From positions 1 through 64,000 of the forward strand of contig JAPZLL010000069.1 in the NCBI GenBank assembly GCA_036250225.1: 64,000 bases of DNA. The letters run 5' to 3'. The translations under genes were made by a program, and so were the position numbers. How positions within the stretch are numbered: the first letter of the stretch is position 1; the number at the start of each line of letters is the position of its first letter. The DNA comes from Cercophora sp. LCS_1 (lineage: Eukaryota > Ascomycota > Sordariomycetes > Sordariales > Lasiosphaeriaceae). The notes beneath the pieces were generated by a model. It was given only the letters and a program-made list of their open reading frames with translations, searched no databases and was not told the DNA's origin. Below, piece after piece: positions 52,710 to 64,000 of this stretch.

Positions 52710-54120
52710 TGTGAATATCGATGTGTGCGTGTGTAGATGGATGGTGAATACAAAGAGTGAGAGGAATGATTCTCACTTGAGAAATATCATCGAAAACAAA
52801 AGCGGTATAAAACGAGAAGATATGCTGCCACAATCGTGACTGACGCCAGCAAGTTTGGACCCTGAGAGATAAATACCACTGTCCGGGCCCTGGCAGCAAG
52901 ATCCGGGTGTCACCGATCACATCGGGACGAACCTGGGCAAACCATGCTGGCACTCGCTTGGCAGCACCCCTGTTCGGGGCTGCGGCGAGACTGTGGGCGA
53001 GGAGAGCAATCATGGCTTTTGCTCTAAGACATGCTTCCAAAACCACCCGCAAGAGCCAATGGAGTTGGGGTGCCGGAAGCCATGCTGCTGCGTCATCAGC
53101 TGTTGATTGTCTGTGATGAGCTTTGCAGGGGGCATTGGTTGGCTGCCAGCAGCTGTAAAAGTCTTTTCGCCACCGATGACGCTGGTGTCCGTGGCAAGTG
53201 GTGGGGGCTCCCAGCTGATTTTGAGTGGCCGGGATGGACGGCTAAAGCCGAGCGCACTGACCAGCTTTGAAGAAAAACCCGCCCTGGAAAAGACATCAGC
53301 TCCGACCGTCAGGTGGAAACACGACCATCGAAGCGGTGACTTTCACCTCAGCCACCATAACCGAGACGGGAGCCGGAAGGGCGCATTCGACCCGGATTGT
53401 TTCACAGCGAGAAATTCCAGATGTAGGTACTTATCTCAGCATACTCTCGAGATTGCCCTGGGCTGGGACCCGTCCCATTTCCCCTCCGTTGTCCGGTAAT
53501 TGCCGACCACGCGCGGCCCGAGACTCCCGTCTCCTGTCCCCCGTCTCAGTGTGAAAACGAGGCGCACCGGCCTTGCGGCCGTTCTACATCATAACCGTCC
53601 CTAACGTCGAACGTGTCTCATGTCTCACGTGTTGGCGACTTTGCTCTCCTAGGTTTCTTGCGCGTTGGTGCAGTACCCCTGAGTCCAACAGAGGGGCCGA
53701 ATCACAATGGTAGCCTCAAATTGTGCTTAGAGTGTCGAAAACGCTTGATGAAGACGGCCAGCTAAGTCCTCAACGGTTGGTATCTGGTATCGGGACCAAC
53801 CTCCCGCTCAGACGTTTGCTCCCTCGTGGATGCCAGGCCAATTGAGTTTGTTTGATGCTTGACATGGATTCAAGATTGTGGGGGAGGGGCAACGCCCCAC
53901 ACCGCCGTTTGGCGTTTACCCCGCCATCCGGTGTCGGGAGAGCTCCAAAATCGCGGGACTGAGTCACTTGTAGGAAAAAAATTCGTCACGGTTGGCCCCT
54001 GAGCTTCGTCTGCGCGCGAATTGCTAGGTTAAATAGCTATATCTACCCTCGATCGCCAGCTCCAATTTTCGTTCGTCCTCGATACTCGATATTGTTCTGC
54101 ACCCCACAGCAGACCAAGCC
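52710..54120. other. intergenic, shared promoter region of the SUR7-like gene and lys2
   Basis: 1.4 kb. No coding frame was accepted. It contains the Gcn4/CPC1 site described separately. Confidence 0.5.
53960..53966 (+). promoter_or_regulatory. CPC1/Gcn4 site in the lys2 promoter
   Basis: TGAGTCA, the exact palindromic-core consensus TGA(C/G)TCA, 154 bp before the lys2 ATG. It fits induction of lysine biosynthesis by the cross-pathway (general amino acid) control regulator. Confidence 0.6.
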
Positions 54121-57100
54121 ATGTCCGAGATACCAGACCCCACCGTAGACCTTGACTGGTCGGGCTATGTTGGCTCGATCCAGGAGCACTTTCGTCGCCA
54201 GGCCGAGGCGCATCCCGAGCGAACATGCGTTATCGAGACCAAGTCCTCCACCACCCCTGAGAGGCGCTTTACATACCGCCAGATCTACGAAGCCGCCAAC
54301 ACACTAGCATGGCAGCTTCACAAGGCCGGCGTCACCAATGGCGATGTTGTCATGATTTGGGCGCATCGCTCGGTCGACCTTGTCGTTGCTCTTATGGGCA
54401 TTCTGGTATGGCCTCCTGGGAACTGAGAGGGAATTGGGCACTGATAGCTTGTCGTGTTAGGCCTCTGGTGCCACGATGACCGTCCTCGATCCTGCATATC
54501 CTCCCGCCAGACAACAGATCTACCTTGAGGTCTCACAACCACGAGCACTGCTAAGGATTGGTCGCGCAACCGACGAGAGCGGGCCATTGGCCCCATTGGT
54601 GCAGAAATACATCGACGACGAGCTCCAACTGAAGGCCGACGTTCCCGAACTGCGACTCCGCGACGATGGCTCTCTTTATGGTGGTGAGGTGGATGGCAAG
54701 GATATCTTTGCTGATGTCAGGTCACTGGCTGCATCGCCGCCTGATGTTATCGTTGGCCCTGATTCCAATCCCACGCTCTCCTTCACTTCTGGAAGTGAAG
54801 GTAGGCCCAAGGGTGTCCTGGGTCGCCATTTCAGCTTGGTCAAGTACTTTGGCTGGATGGCCGGGCGTTTCCATCTCTCTTCAGAGAGCAGGTACACGCT
54901 GCTTTCCGGCATTGCCCACGATCCCGTCCAGCGCGATATCTTTACACCCCTTTTCCTCGGCGCGCAGCTGCTTGTCCCATCCAGGGAAGACATCCAACAC
55001 GAGAAGCTCGCCGAGTGGATGCGGGAACACAAGCCCACCGTCACCCATCTTACCCCTGCTATGGGTCAGATCCTGGTCGGCGGCGCATCGGCTGAGTTCC
55101 CTGCGCTTGAGCATGTCTTCTTTGTCGGCGATGTTCTGACCACACGAGACTGCCGCGCACTCCGCCGCTTGGCTATTAACGCCAACATCATCAACATGTA
55201 CGGCACCACCGAGACCCAGAGAGCTGTGAGCTACTACGAGATTCCGAGCCGGGCACGTGATACCAACTACCTGGACCAGCTCAAGGACACGGTTCCAGCT
55301 GGAAAGGGTATGCAAAATGTGCAATTGCTGGTCGTCAACCGGGAGAACCGGACCGAGCAGTGCAAGGTTGGCGAGGTGGGCGAGATCTATGTGCGCGCCG
55401 CCGGTCTCGCAGAGTGAGTCCCCACATGTGTACCCCTGACGACAATGATGACTAACCCAGATTCAGGGGCTACCTGGGAGATGACAACCTCAACCAACAA
55501 AAGTTTGTCAACAACTGGTTTGTCGACAACAACAAGTGGGTTGAGGCCGACCAGAAGGCCAGCCAGAATGAGCCGTGGCGCAAGTACTACAAGGGGCCAA
55601 GAGACAGGCTCTACCGCACTGGCGATCTCGGCAGATATCTTGAGTCCGGTGACGTCGAGTGTGTTGGCCGCGCCGACGACCAAGTCAAGATTCGTGGTTT
55701 CCGCATCGAGCTCAACGATATCGACAGCAATCTCAGCCAGAATCCCCTTATCCGCGACTGCAAGACGCTGGTCCGAAGGGATCGTAACGAAGAACCAACC
55801 CTTGTCAGCTACATCGTCCCCGAGGACAAGGAATGGCGCCGCTGGCTTCACGACCGGGGACTTGCCGACGTCGAGGATGACGGTGTTGAGATGGGGCCGG
55901 TAACAGTTTACCTGAAGAAGTTTAGGAGGCTACAGACGGAGGTCCGGGAGCACCTAAACACGCGCCTTCCTGTCTACGCCGTGCCTACCATCTACATTGT
56001 CCTCAACAAGCTTCCGCTAAACCCCAACGGCAAGGTCGACAAGCCCAATCTCCCATTCCCCGATGTCGCTGAGCGTGTCGAGGATGCCTCGGAGGAGGAT
56101 GTGAAGAACTGGGAGTCGCTTACCGAGACGGAGCGTGCCGTTGCACAGCAGTGGGCCGACGTCATCCGTGGTCTCAACCCCAAGACCATCAAGCGGGAAA
56201 ATGGTTTCTTCGACTTGGGCGGCCACAGTTTGTTGGCTCAGCAGTTCCTTCTCACCGTCCGCAAGAAGTTGGGCGCCGACGTCTCGATCAACACGCTATA
56301 CGAGCACCCCAGTCTGGCAGGGTTCAGCGCCCAGGTCGACAAGCTGCTCAACCACGAGGGCGGCAGCGTTGGACCCGAGGCCGGTGAGGATGCGTATGCC
56401 AAATCTCTCGATGAGCTCATCACTCAGTTGCCCGAGAAGTACCAGTCTGCCAACCCCGAGGCGCTTGGGTCAGCTGAGCAACTGAACATCTTCCTTACTG
56501 GTGCTACCGGATTCCTGGGGTCGTATCTTGTCCGCGATATTCTTGACCGCACAGCCCGGAACGTCAAGCTGATTGCGCACGTGCGAGGTGTCAAGGAGCC
56601 AGCTGCAGCGTTGGAGAGACTTCGTCGGTCCCTCCAGAGCTATGGCCTGTGGGACGACGCATGGAATGGAAGGATCAGCGCCGTTGTTGGTGACCTCTCC
56701 CAACCACAACTCGGCCTTGATGACGCGACCTGGAACACGCTTGCCAAGGATGTCGATATCATCATCCACAACGGTGCGATCGTCCACTGGGTCAAGAGAT
56801 ACCAGGACATGATGGCGTCCAACGTGCTGTCCACGATTGACGCCATGAAGCTCTGCAACGAGGGCAAGCCTAAGGTCTTCTGCTTCGTCAGCTCCACCAG
56901 CGTTCTCGACACCGACCACTACATCAACCTGTCAACCCAGGCTGTGAGCACTGGCCAGGGTGCTGTGATGGAAGAGGACGACATGGAGGGAAGTCGGACC
57001 GGCCTCGGCACCGGTTACGGCCAGTCCAAGTGGGTCTCGGAGCAGCTCGTCCGAGAGGCTGGCAAGCGTGGTCTTTTGGGCTCGGTTGTCCGACCAGGTT

Positions 57101-57750
57101 ACGTCTTGGGAGATTCCGAGACGGGTGTTTGCAACGTTGACGACTTCTTGATCCGCATGCTCAAGGGTTGCATCCAGTTGTCCGCCCGGCCACACATTGT
57201 CAACACTGTCAATGCTGTGCCCGTCAACCACGTCGCCCGCGTTGTGGTTGCATCTGCCCTCAACCCTCTCGCCGGTGGCGTGCACGTCGTCCACGTCACA
57301 GCCCACCCCCGTCTCCGGATGAGCGAGTATCTTTCTATCTTGGAGTACTACGGATTCAACACACCGGAGGTGGCGTATGCCGACTGGAAGGCAGAGCTGG
57401 AAAAGTTTGTGTCTGCCGGTGCTCTCGAGAAGGATCAGGAACAGCACGCTTTGATGCCGCTGTACCACTTCTGCATGAACGACCTCCCTGCCACGACAAG
57501 GGCACCAGAGATGGACGACAGGAATGCCGTTGCTATTCTGAAGGCGGATGCCGACAAGTGGACTGGTGTTGATGACAGCACAGGCCACGGTGTCACAAAG
57601 GACAACGTGGGCAAGTTCCTCCGCTACCTTGCCGAGATCAAATTTATTGGGCAGCCTACCGTGAGGGGAAGGCCACTTCCCGAGATCAGCGCAGACGTCT
57701 TGCAGGGTATTGCAGTGGGCGGAGTGGGTGGTCGTGGTGGTGTGCACTAG
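54121..57750 (+). CDS. lys2: L-2-aminoadipate reductase, large subunit (alpha-aminoadipate reductase)
   Basis: Three exons: 54121-54405, 54461-55413 and 55467-57750, 1173 aa, the usual fungal length. The architecture is adenylation - carrier - reductase. The adenylation domain shows SFTSGSEGRPKGVLGRH, a MYGTTETQRAV block, YRTGDLGRY and VKIRGFRIEL, ending in NGKVDKPNLP. The carrier has FFDLGGHSLL with the phosphopantetheine Ser near residue 667. The reductase has a Rossmann start, FLTGATGFLGSYLVRDIL, near 756, and GYGQSKWVSE (Tyr/Lys) near 928. It activates 2-aminoadipate with ATP, loads it on the carrier and reduces it with NADPH to the semialdehyde in lysine biosynthesis. It needs a Lys5-type phosphopantetheinyl transferase from elsewhere. 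It resembles NRPS-like reductases, but the domains and length fit Lys2. Confidence 0.96.
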
Positions 57751-58139
57751 ATGCAGGGTTGGGAGGAATTTCGCAAATGGCAGGATAGAAAAAAGAATCC
57801 GGCACGATGTTACCATATAGAGGTCTACGAGACCGGGAGATCATAGGGACTAGATCCAAGAATTGTATTGCGTTGTTTTGATCAATCGACGGCTGTCTTG
57901 GCAGTTTGTGCAGATCGGATTCAGGGGTATAAACAGTGGCATTTTCAGTTGGATTTACTTGCCACGCGACCTTCTGGTGCTGTCTTGATTTCAGTGAGCC
58001 ATTATGAAGGGTAAGTCTCTGTATGAAAAATCAAGGCGTTCATTGGCACTATCAAGGTCGAATTCTCACAAAAGGTCCTCGCAGAAATCTCCCGAATTCC
58101 ATATTATGTCCTCCAACCATTCACACACAAAGTCCCAGC
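57751..58139. other. convergent 3' spacer, nothing seen
   Basis: 389 bp between lys2 and the 3' end of a minus-strand small gene. Confidence 0.5.
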
Positions 58140-58592
58140 TCACTTCATATCACCATTCTTCTCCCCATCCTTCCCGGCCAGACTCGCCAAATTATCATGT
58201 GAAGCATCTCTCGAAGGGTCTTGCGAGGTATTCAAGCTGCTCGGATAAGGCGTCGCCCCGGCGCTGGGGGTATCATCGGGATAGGGATCGCGCCTGGTAC
58301 CCGGCGCAGCGGGCGGCAATTCGTACGATCCCTGATATCCAAACGACGACGCGCTCGTAACCGCCGTTGATGCCTGCGAATCTACATCTGAAGTGCGCGA
58401 GTTGGGCGGGGCCTGGGTTCCGCCGCGTCGCTCGCGCTCGGAGCCGCTTCTCCCCACGCCGGCTGAGGAGGGGGCGCTGAGATTGAAACCCGCTGCGGGA
58501 CTGGGGAAGGATTCGTGCGTGCCTGGAGCGCTGGAGTCAGAGTCTTTTTGGGCGTGGGCCGAGTTGGAGGATTTATCGTCGTTGGAAGACAT
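58140..58592 (-). CDS. hypothetical disordered Ser/Asp-rich protein
   Basis: A single exon of 150 aa with ATG at 58592. The composition is Ser, Ala, Gly, Asp and Pro with no cysteine and no hydrophobic core. Short recognisable pieces are GFNLSAPSSAGVGRSGSER, SASSFGYQGSYELPP and RDPYPDDTPSAGATPYPSS, and the end is KDGEKNGDMK. Codon use and continuity support a real small gene. The protein is predicted to be wholly disordered, of the sort often stress- or conidiation-related in fungi, but no family is recognised and no function is proposed. Confidence 0.55.
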   Translation of the reverse strand: MSSNDDKSSNSAHAQKDSDSSAPGTHESFPSPAAGFNLSAPSSAGVGRSGSERERRGGTQAPPNSRTSDVDSQASTAVTSASSFGYQGSYELPPAAPGTRRDPYPDDTPSAGATPYPSSLNTSQDPSRDASHDNLASLAGKDGEKNGDMK

Positions 58593-59585
58593 GATGCCCG
58601 GTATGATGTCTGGTGGGTGAAGATGAGATTTGTGAGGGAAGTTGGACGATGTTACCTAGTTTGGGAGGCTGATGGACTGTGTGTCTCCTAGTTGGGTGTG
58701 AATAAAGACTGAGCTCCAGTCCAAGCCCTGATGGTGTCGTCGTCTTTATACCCCTGGGGGAACAATCCATTTGTGCCAGCTTGTGTATTCCCTTTTCATC
58801 GGGCCTCGGGTGGTGTGACAGGCCACGAGATCTTGAGAGACCGCTGGCAACCGTGTTCTTGGGATTTGGACAAGAGATGGTGTCACGCTTGCACCTATAA
58901 ATCGGAAAATGAAACGGCATCGTACGGGGTTGGCTTGTGCAACAGTGGACTCTTTGTGCTTGGGAAATGAGTGTAGAAAGGGATGACAGGGCGTCTGTGT
59001 CTAGTCCGGCGCTAAGTTGGTTATCTTGCTGCCAAGGGTCTTTGGCTTTGACGCTTGGTACCTGATCTTGGAGAAAGAGATGAAGTAGGACCTCACCGAA
59101 GTCTCTTCCTATCGAGATAGGTCTTATTAGCGTTCATTAATTCACTCGGCATCCCAACTTGTCTTTGTGTGGCAAAACAGACTTGTGACTGAAACTACAT
59201 ATTTTCACATGCGTCTGGAGTATCTTTCAACCCCTGAACCACTCAGACAGACTACCTGTTCTCCGGACCTGTTGACCAAGTCGGCGATTTGCTCACAAGG
59301 AGCAGTGTTTGTCCCATCTGCCTCTTTGGTGGCTGCTTCTTGTCATCTGAGTGAATCTATCCATGTCACCGATTGTTGGTCTAATTAGCTATTGTGAATC
59401 TCCCACCGGCGAGTCTAACAATTCATCTGATAAAGCCCCAGAACCCTAACCGTCAAGTGCCCGGAAGTGAATTTACCCTGATCTCCGGAATCTCTGGCCT
59501 TTTATTCCAGTAATCCTTTTTTTTCTGGAGAAGCTGAAACCCCAACTCATCACTCATCACATTCCTCATCAACCAGGCCACCACA
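58593..59585. other. divergent intergenic region, nothing seen
   Basis: Shared promoter of two divergent low-complexity genes. No gene recognised. Confidence 0.45.
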
Positions 59586-60752
59586 ATGAACTATACCACC
59601 AAAAGGAGGGTCTCCTTCTCAACACAGACAGTCCGCGTCGTTGAAGATTCCGACTCAGGCCATTCCGACAACGAAGACACCGCCAATGTCAACACCGTCA
59701 GCACCGTCAGCACCGTCAACGCTACCACCAACACCCTCAACCTAACCTGGGAACTCACAACCCCCCTCCCGCCCCTCCCACCCACCAAAATCCGCATCTT
59801 GCCGTTCTCTTCTTCTCAACAACGACAGCAACAACCCCTTCTCCCATCGCCCTTACCCCCAACACCACCCCCTCCACCCCTCCAGACCGACGCCGTAACC
59901 GCCCACCACTGGCTCCACCACCAATGCACCAACAAATCCTACACCACCAACATGTCCCGCATCCCCATCGGCCACTCATGTCCAGGGTGCTCCCAACCGG
60001 CCTACCACGTTTTTGTTTACAACAAACACGGCACCGCCATCGGCGATGAACTCGGCCGTTCATTCCTCGATGGCCGACTCGTCCCTTGCTATCTACAATG
60101 TTGCCACTGCGGTAGATGGGAGGGCAACGCGACGCTGTTTGCAAAGGCGTACGGCGGTAATGCGCAGCTAAAGGTGGAGAACAGGATGGTGGGCGTTGAT
60201 TGCTGCGGGCATTGTGTGGATTTGGCCGTGGTCGGTGGGGAGTGTGCCCGTGCTGGACCGCCTCCTCCTCCTCCTCCTCCTCCTGTTTCCGTTCAAGCTG
60301 ACATGGACGCTGAGGGGGTTGGTAATACCGGTGGGGATGATGGTCTAGGTGATGATGGGTTGGGAGGTGATGGTTCCGGGGAAGAGGATGCCGAGAACAA
60401 CAAGAAGGAGGAGGAGGAGGAGGGTTCAGGAAAGGACAAGGGGCAAGACGCGGAAGAAGATTCATCAGAAAAACCGCCAGCGTGCGACAAGTGCATCTAT
60501 TATAATGCCTTTGGGGAGGCAATCGCGTATGCGAATCAATCGCTTGTCAAGGGCGGGCCGATGGATCTGGATAGGAAGGGGCGAATACTCTATGAAGGGA
60601 GGGACAGTGATGGGAGTTCGGCCAGGAGGGCGCTGAGGAAGGCGAAGAAGATGGAGGAAAAGGTGAAGAAGTATCGGGAGGATCCTGATGTTGTCGATGA
60701 CGAAGACGAGGATGAAGACTCGGAGACAGAGTTGTATGCCTCTTTTGGTTGA
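59586..60752 (+). CDS. hypothetical Cys-rich protein with poly-Pro and acidic low-complexity linkers
   Basis: A single exon of 388 aa with ATG at 59586. Residues 1-105 are Thr/Pro-rich with runs such as TPPPPPL. A structured island near residues 106-222 has HHWLHHQC, SCPGCSQPAYHVFVYNKHG, LQCCHCGRW and VGVDCCGHCVDLAV, that is four CxxC or CC pairs suited to zinc binding. A poly-Pro run and a long Gly/Asp/Glu stretch follow. A second short island has ACDKCIYYNAFGEAI, and the end is a Lys/Glu-rich coil and an acidic tail. No known family was recognised, although the island has the look of a fungal zinc-ribbon domain. The antisense 255-codon frame is a shadow. Confidence 0.65.
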   Translation: MNYTTKRRVSFSTQTVRVVEDSDSGHSDNEDTANVNTVSTVSTVNATTNTLNLTWELTTPLPPLPPTKIRILPFSSSQQRQQQPLLPSPLPPTPPPPPLQTDAVTAHHWLHHQCTNKSYTTNMSRIPIGHSCPGCSQPAYHVFVYNKHGTAIGDELGRSFLDGRLVPCYLQCCHCGRWEGNATLFAKAYGGNAQLKVENRMVGVDCCGHCVDLAVVGGECARAGPPPPPPPPPVSVQADMDAEGVGNTGGDDGLGDDGLGGDGSGEEDAENNKKEEEEEGSGKDKGQDAEEDSSEKPPACDKCIYYNAFGEAIAYANQSLVKGGPMDLDRKGRILYEGRDSDGSSARRALRKAKKMEEKVKKYREDPDVVDDEDEDEDSETELYASFG

Positions 60753-60891
60753 GGGGGGAGTATCGTTGTCGCAAAGAATGAATCAATAGAAAAGAGTCAA
60801 CGTGTGTATGGGATATCAGACAAGAAAAAGTGAACAAGTTGGTAATAAACAAAACTCCAAACCCCAACACCTAGTATACACCCTCTTCATG

Positions 60892-63123
60892 TTAATCCCG
60901 ATCCAGCCCCGTCATATCATTATCAAACCCTGTCACCATCAAATACCCAAACTGCGCCGCCTCACTACATCTTCTCCCCATCTCCGCCTTGCCCAACATC
61001 TCATACGCCTGTGCAAGCCTCCTCAACGAAGCAATCACATGAATCGTCATGAGCGACGCATCCCCTGACGCCGTCCACATTGCCCTAGGATCCCACTCGG
61101 CGCCCTCCTCCAACGGGACAAGAAACCCAAAATTCCTCAACACCCTGCACCCGTACTTGGCCACCTTGGCCCAGTTCTTCCTGCCCCTGTGCGCGCCGAC
61201 CAACCAATTACACGGATAAATCAGCGTCAGTCGCGGCAGCTGAAGCCGGTCATACACCTCTGGCTCGTGTAAGTCTTCAAGCTGCCTCGCTAGCTTATCA
61301 ACAGTCCGGATGGTCGCGTCGGGGATGATCTCGCCCTTGGGCAACTTCTTGTTGCACACCTTCTCGACGGCTACCAACGCCTCCTTACGCTTGGCGAGCA
61401 TGGCGTCGGTGCTGTTACGCTCGCCAGCGCAGAGCGTGCAGTTGCACTCGAAAATCCAGCTCTCCTTGTACTGCTTGTTGCGAACGTCAAGGAGCGCCTT
61501 GACGGGGACGTACTGCTGGAAGATTTCCTCGCCTGCCTTGATATCCCGTGTCGCGCGGGAGATGAGCATATCCCCCAGGAATGCGCGCATCGAGTTGGGC
61601 ACGCACGAGTGGTTCATGTTGGCTGCGTGGACCCAGACGCCCTTGGCTTGACGACTGTCCGTGTTGGCGATTTTGGTGTCGTCGAGGGTGGAGAGGGGAC
61701 AGCTGAAGCAGTTCTTTGTGCGGATGCCTTCAACTACAAAGATGTCGACGACTGGGACGCCGTCGACGATGGTCCCCTCGAGGCCCGTCTTCTCAATCTC
61801 GCCTGGGTGCATTTTGAAGATGGGACCGCAGAGGGACGGGTTCTCGCACAGTTGGCGGACCATCATAGCGTAGAGGGCTGCTGAGGCGCGGACTGGCTCA
61901 TACTGGTTCGGCATGAGGGTTGCTTTCTCCACGAATATCAACTCGCCGGCCTTGATGTCTTCTGCCGCAAAGATGCCGCGGCCGTGGTGCTCTGACTCGT
62001 GGACAACGGTTCGCTTGGTGAAGGAGCCTCGGTCGAGGTGCACGTTGGTCTGATGGTTGAGGGACTCGTACATTGCCTTGAAGTCGTATTCACCCGTCTC
62101 CTCCTCGTGAACCCGCGCCAGACATCGGTCGAGCTCCTTGCGGACCGCTGACGCGCTGGGATTCAGCTCGAGCGCCTTTTCGAGGTACTCCTTGCATTCT
62201 TTGTAGTCGCACAAGCCGTAGGCGGCCCGGCCCGCGTTGTAGTACGCCTTCCAATCCGAGGGACCGCCGACTCGCGATGCGAGAGAGTCAGCCTTGGCGG
62301 CGTCGTACCGGCCCAGTAGGAGATTTGTCCCTGCTCGCTTGGTGTGCACCGGAGCACGGGACGCATCATCAGTCGCTTCCACAAGAGCCTCAGAGTAACT
62401 ACACCTGTTAGTCTGCCTGTATGGTGAATCAGTCAGAAGCAAACGTACCAGAACACGGCGGTAGGAAAGTCCTTTTCCAAAAAGGCCGTATCACCAGCCT
62501 TCTTCCAGTCTTCGGCCGTTTTCAAAAGCGGCCCCAGTCTCAATGACTCTGGGATGATGGGATCCGTAAATCGCAAGAGTGTGACATCAGATGGGTGGTC
62601 GACGCAAATCATGTAGTCATTGTCAGTGGCGTTGCCGTTGAGTTTGTAGTATGGCTCCTTGACAGCAACCACACATCCCTCCGGGACACCTGACAGGATG
62701 GCTGAGTCAGGCTGGTTGTAGATGGCTAGCTTGTCTGCGTTGCCAAACTCATCCTCAACAAGACTGACTGCACCAGCACCAACAAAAGGCGGGCTGATCA
62801 CCTTGACAATGATGCCTTTGCCCCTGTGATGTGTTTCCACACATAGCTCAGACAGAGGGATCTGAAATGTGTAAGCGATCGAACCCAGTCAGACGGCATA
62901 GACTCACAATCTCAAGCTCCCTGATTGACTTTGTCGACGCCGGATACGCCTCCGACATAACAGGCTGCTTGACCGGCCGCGGCGTATTCGGCGACAGGTC
63001 CTGCTTCTTGAGATGGACCTTGTGCGTTTTGGCCAACTCCTCCTTGGTCAACCTCCGCGGCGGCAGCGAGCCAATGAGGTCTTTGGCGTTGGTCGCCATG
63101 CTTGGCGCGGGTACCACAGCCAT
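60892..63123 (-). CDS. TPR and SET domain protein (SMYD-like)
   Basis: Three exons: 62908-63123, 62449-62861 and 60892-62404 (complement), 713 aa. Splice choices: GTGAGT/TTTCAG for intron 1 and GTACGT/CTAACAG for intron 2. The N-terminal part is of unknown fold, with a beta-rich block (GKGIIVKVISPPFVGAGAV). A TPR-like region follows (WKKAGDTAFLEKDFPTAVFW, YYNAGRAAYGLCDYKECKE, YLEKALELNPSA). The SET domain begins at HHGRGIFAAEDIKAGELIF and is completed by NMNHSCVPNSMRAF, DIKAGEEIFQQYV and the cysteines FECNCTLC. It ends in helical repeats. It is most likely a lysine methyltransferase of the fungal TPR-SET group. The substrate is unknown. It lacks a signal peptide, unlike the SET gene at 49891. 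Confidence 0.88.
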
Positions 63124-64000
63124 TCTTTGACAGTGTTGACTTCAAACCTGGAAGTAAACAAAAGGAGTGACCGGCAATCAATCACACCATCGATCGGTCC
63201 ACTGAAAAGCAAAGGAACGGAAAAATGTTGGATTTAAAATCGCGGTTTTACCTGGGTTTAAAGCAATGTGGCATTCTCGGAGGTGAATGAGCCGCATGGC
63301 TATTTACAACCTAGTGGCCTGGGCAATTTACCGGGGCATGCCCAGACTGTGGAGGGCTGCGGAGAGAAGTGGAGAGCGAGCTTGGCCCAGCTCGTTCGTC
63401 TCGGAACACCACCAGCATTGATGCCTTGCCTCAATCGGAAATTACCCACCAACGGCGTCGTCCGAGGGCATTCGCCGTCGTCTGAGGTCGTCTCTAGTCG
63501 ACGTCAAACCGAGATCGCATTCGTCATGCGTCTTAGCGGCAGGAACCGATTCTTTGCCACCGTTTCTTTTTTTCTTTTTTTTCGATCCCTGGTTCTCTGA
63601 GCGTAGAGCGCTGGCAGCTGGAGGGCGATTTCAAATGCGAGTGCTTTTCGCGATTTTGCCATTCCCGTCATTGATGCCAAGCTCGAGCGTCCATGACTGC
63701 TTGGTTCCAAGATGAGACCGATTTTGACCGTCTACCGCACCGTCACTCGAGGCCGGCGGTTCCTCTTGTCGGTCATTTGCTAACGAGGCGCCCCATTGGT
63801 CTACAACGTCGACGGCCCAGTGTCCTATAGCGCGTTGTGGACATTTGGGCAAAGCCGTGGTGTACCAGGTCAGGATGCGCAAGTTATATGACCCAAAGAA
63901 GCAGCCCAGCATCCAACGCTCGATTCTATCCGACCAAGAAGAGCCAGGGAGGATGCTTGGGAAAGCTTGCGGGCATACTCCGCCAACGGTAACTCCCAAT
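63124..64000. other. right-edge region, nothing accepted
   Basis: The promoter of the TPR-SET gene and beyond. A minus-strand frame (63631-63999) continues off the edge but its composition is not convincing. Confidence 0.4.

Noticed and set aside
54121..57750. A nonribosomal-peptide-synthetase-like secondary-metabolite gene
   Set aside because: Domain order, length and motifs match primary-metabolism Lys2, and no biosynthetic neighbours are present.
63631..63999. A 122-codon minus-strand frame at the right edge
   Set aside because: No family signal and ordinary composition; could be chance. Needs the next stretch of sequence.
1..64000. Transposable element, RIP-mutated tract, rRNA or CRISPR array
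   Set aside because: No terminal repeats, transposase or reverse-transcriptase motifs, strongly AT-biased blocks, rRNA signatures or spaced direct repeats were seen by eye. Short degraded copies could have been missed.

Overview
The window reads as nuclear DNA of a filamentous ascomycete (Pezizomycotina, probably a Sordariomycete). Genes are monocistronic on both strands, with short introns (about 50-150 bp, GT..AG, often with a CTGAC or CTAAC branch site), long intergenic spacers, and fungal families such as HET, SUR7/PalI, Srk1-type kinase, alpha-aminoadipate reductase and fungal-type PD-(D/E)XK. There are no bacterial operons, no CRISPR array, no recognisable intact transposon and no AT-rich RIP tract. 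All gene models were assembled by eye from splice signals, reading frames and family motifs.

Layout. 0-13 kb: a possible exon leaving the left edge, an amidoligase-like protein (356-1606, -), L-lactate dehydrogenase (4269-5357, -), a broken or spliced coding-like stretch near 7 kb, an Asn/Gly-repeat Cys-rich protein (8424-9476, -) and an Srk1/Rck2-type kinase (10735-13114, -). 13-19.7 kb: a 3.5 kb spacer, an SDR oxidoreductase and a 2OG-Fe(II) prolyl-4-hydroxylase-like protein. 19.7-29.4 kb: a YtcJ-like amidohydrolase, then four adjacent genes that fit together as a catabolic module: ACMS decarboxylase, 2-aminomuconate semialdehyde dehydrogenase, RidA-type 2-aminomuconate deaminase and an amino-acid permease. 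The divergent promoter in the middle carries six direct CGG triplets.

29.8-40.2 kb is an accessory-looking zone: a 5'-truncated rhodopsin-like membrane protein, a HET-domain gene, an O-methyltransferase interrupted by one in-frame TAG, three paralogous small Cys/His proteins with acidic tails, a fourth tail-like relic, and a tRNA-like relic. 40-49 kb: a stand-alone squalene-cyclase-like protein, a secreted vanadium-haloperoxidase/PAP2-like enzyme, a kinase-fold protein, a PD-(D/E)XK nuclease-like protein and a repeat-rich protein of unknown role. 49.9-64 kb is more conserved: a SET protein with a signal peptide, a SUR7-family membrane protein, lys2 with a perfect CPC1/Gcn4 site in its promoter, two low-complexity proteins, and a TPR-SET protein.

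The most interesting unit is the 22.8-29.4 kb module. It covers three consecutive steps from 2-amino-3-carboxymuconate semialdehyde (from 3-hydroxyanthranilate) to 4-oxalocrotonate and adds a transporter, as in the bacterial 2-nitrobenzoate/tryptophan meta-cleavage operons. The second is the small Cys/His protein family around 35.5-40 kb.
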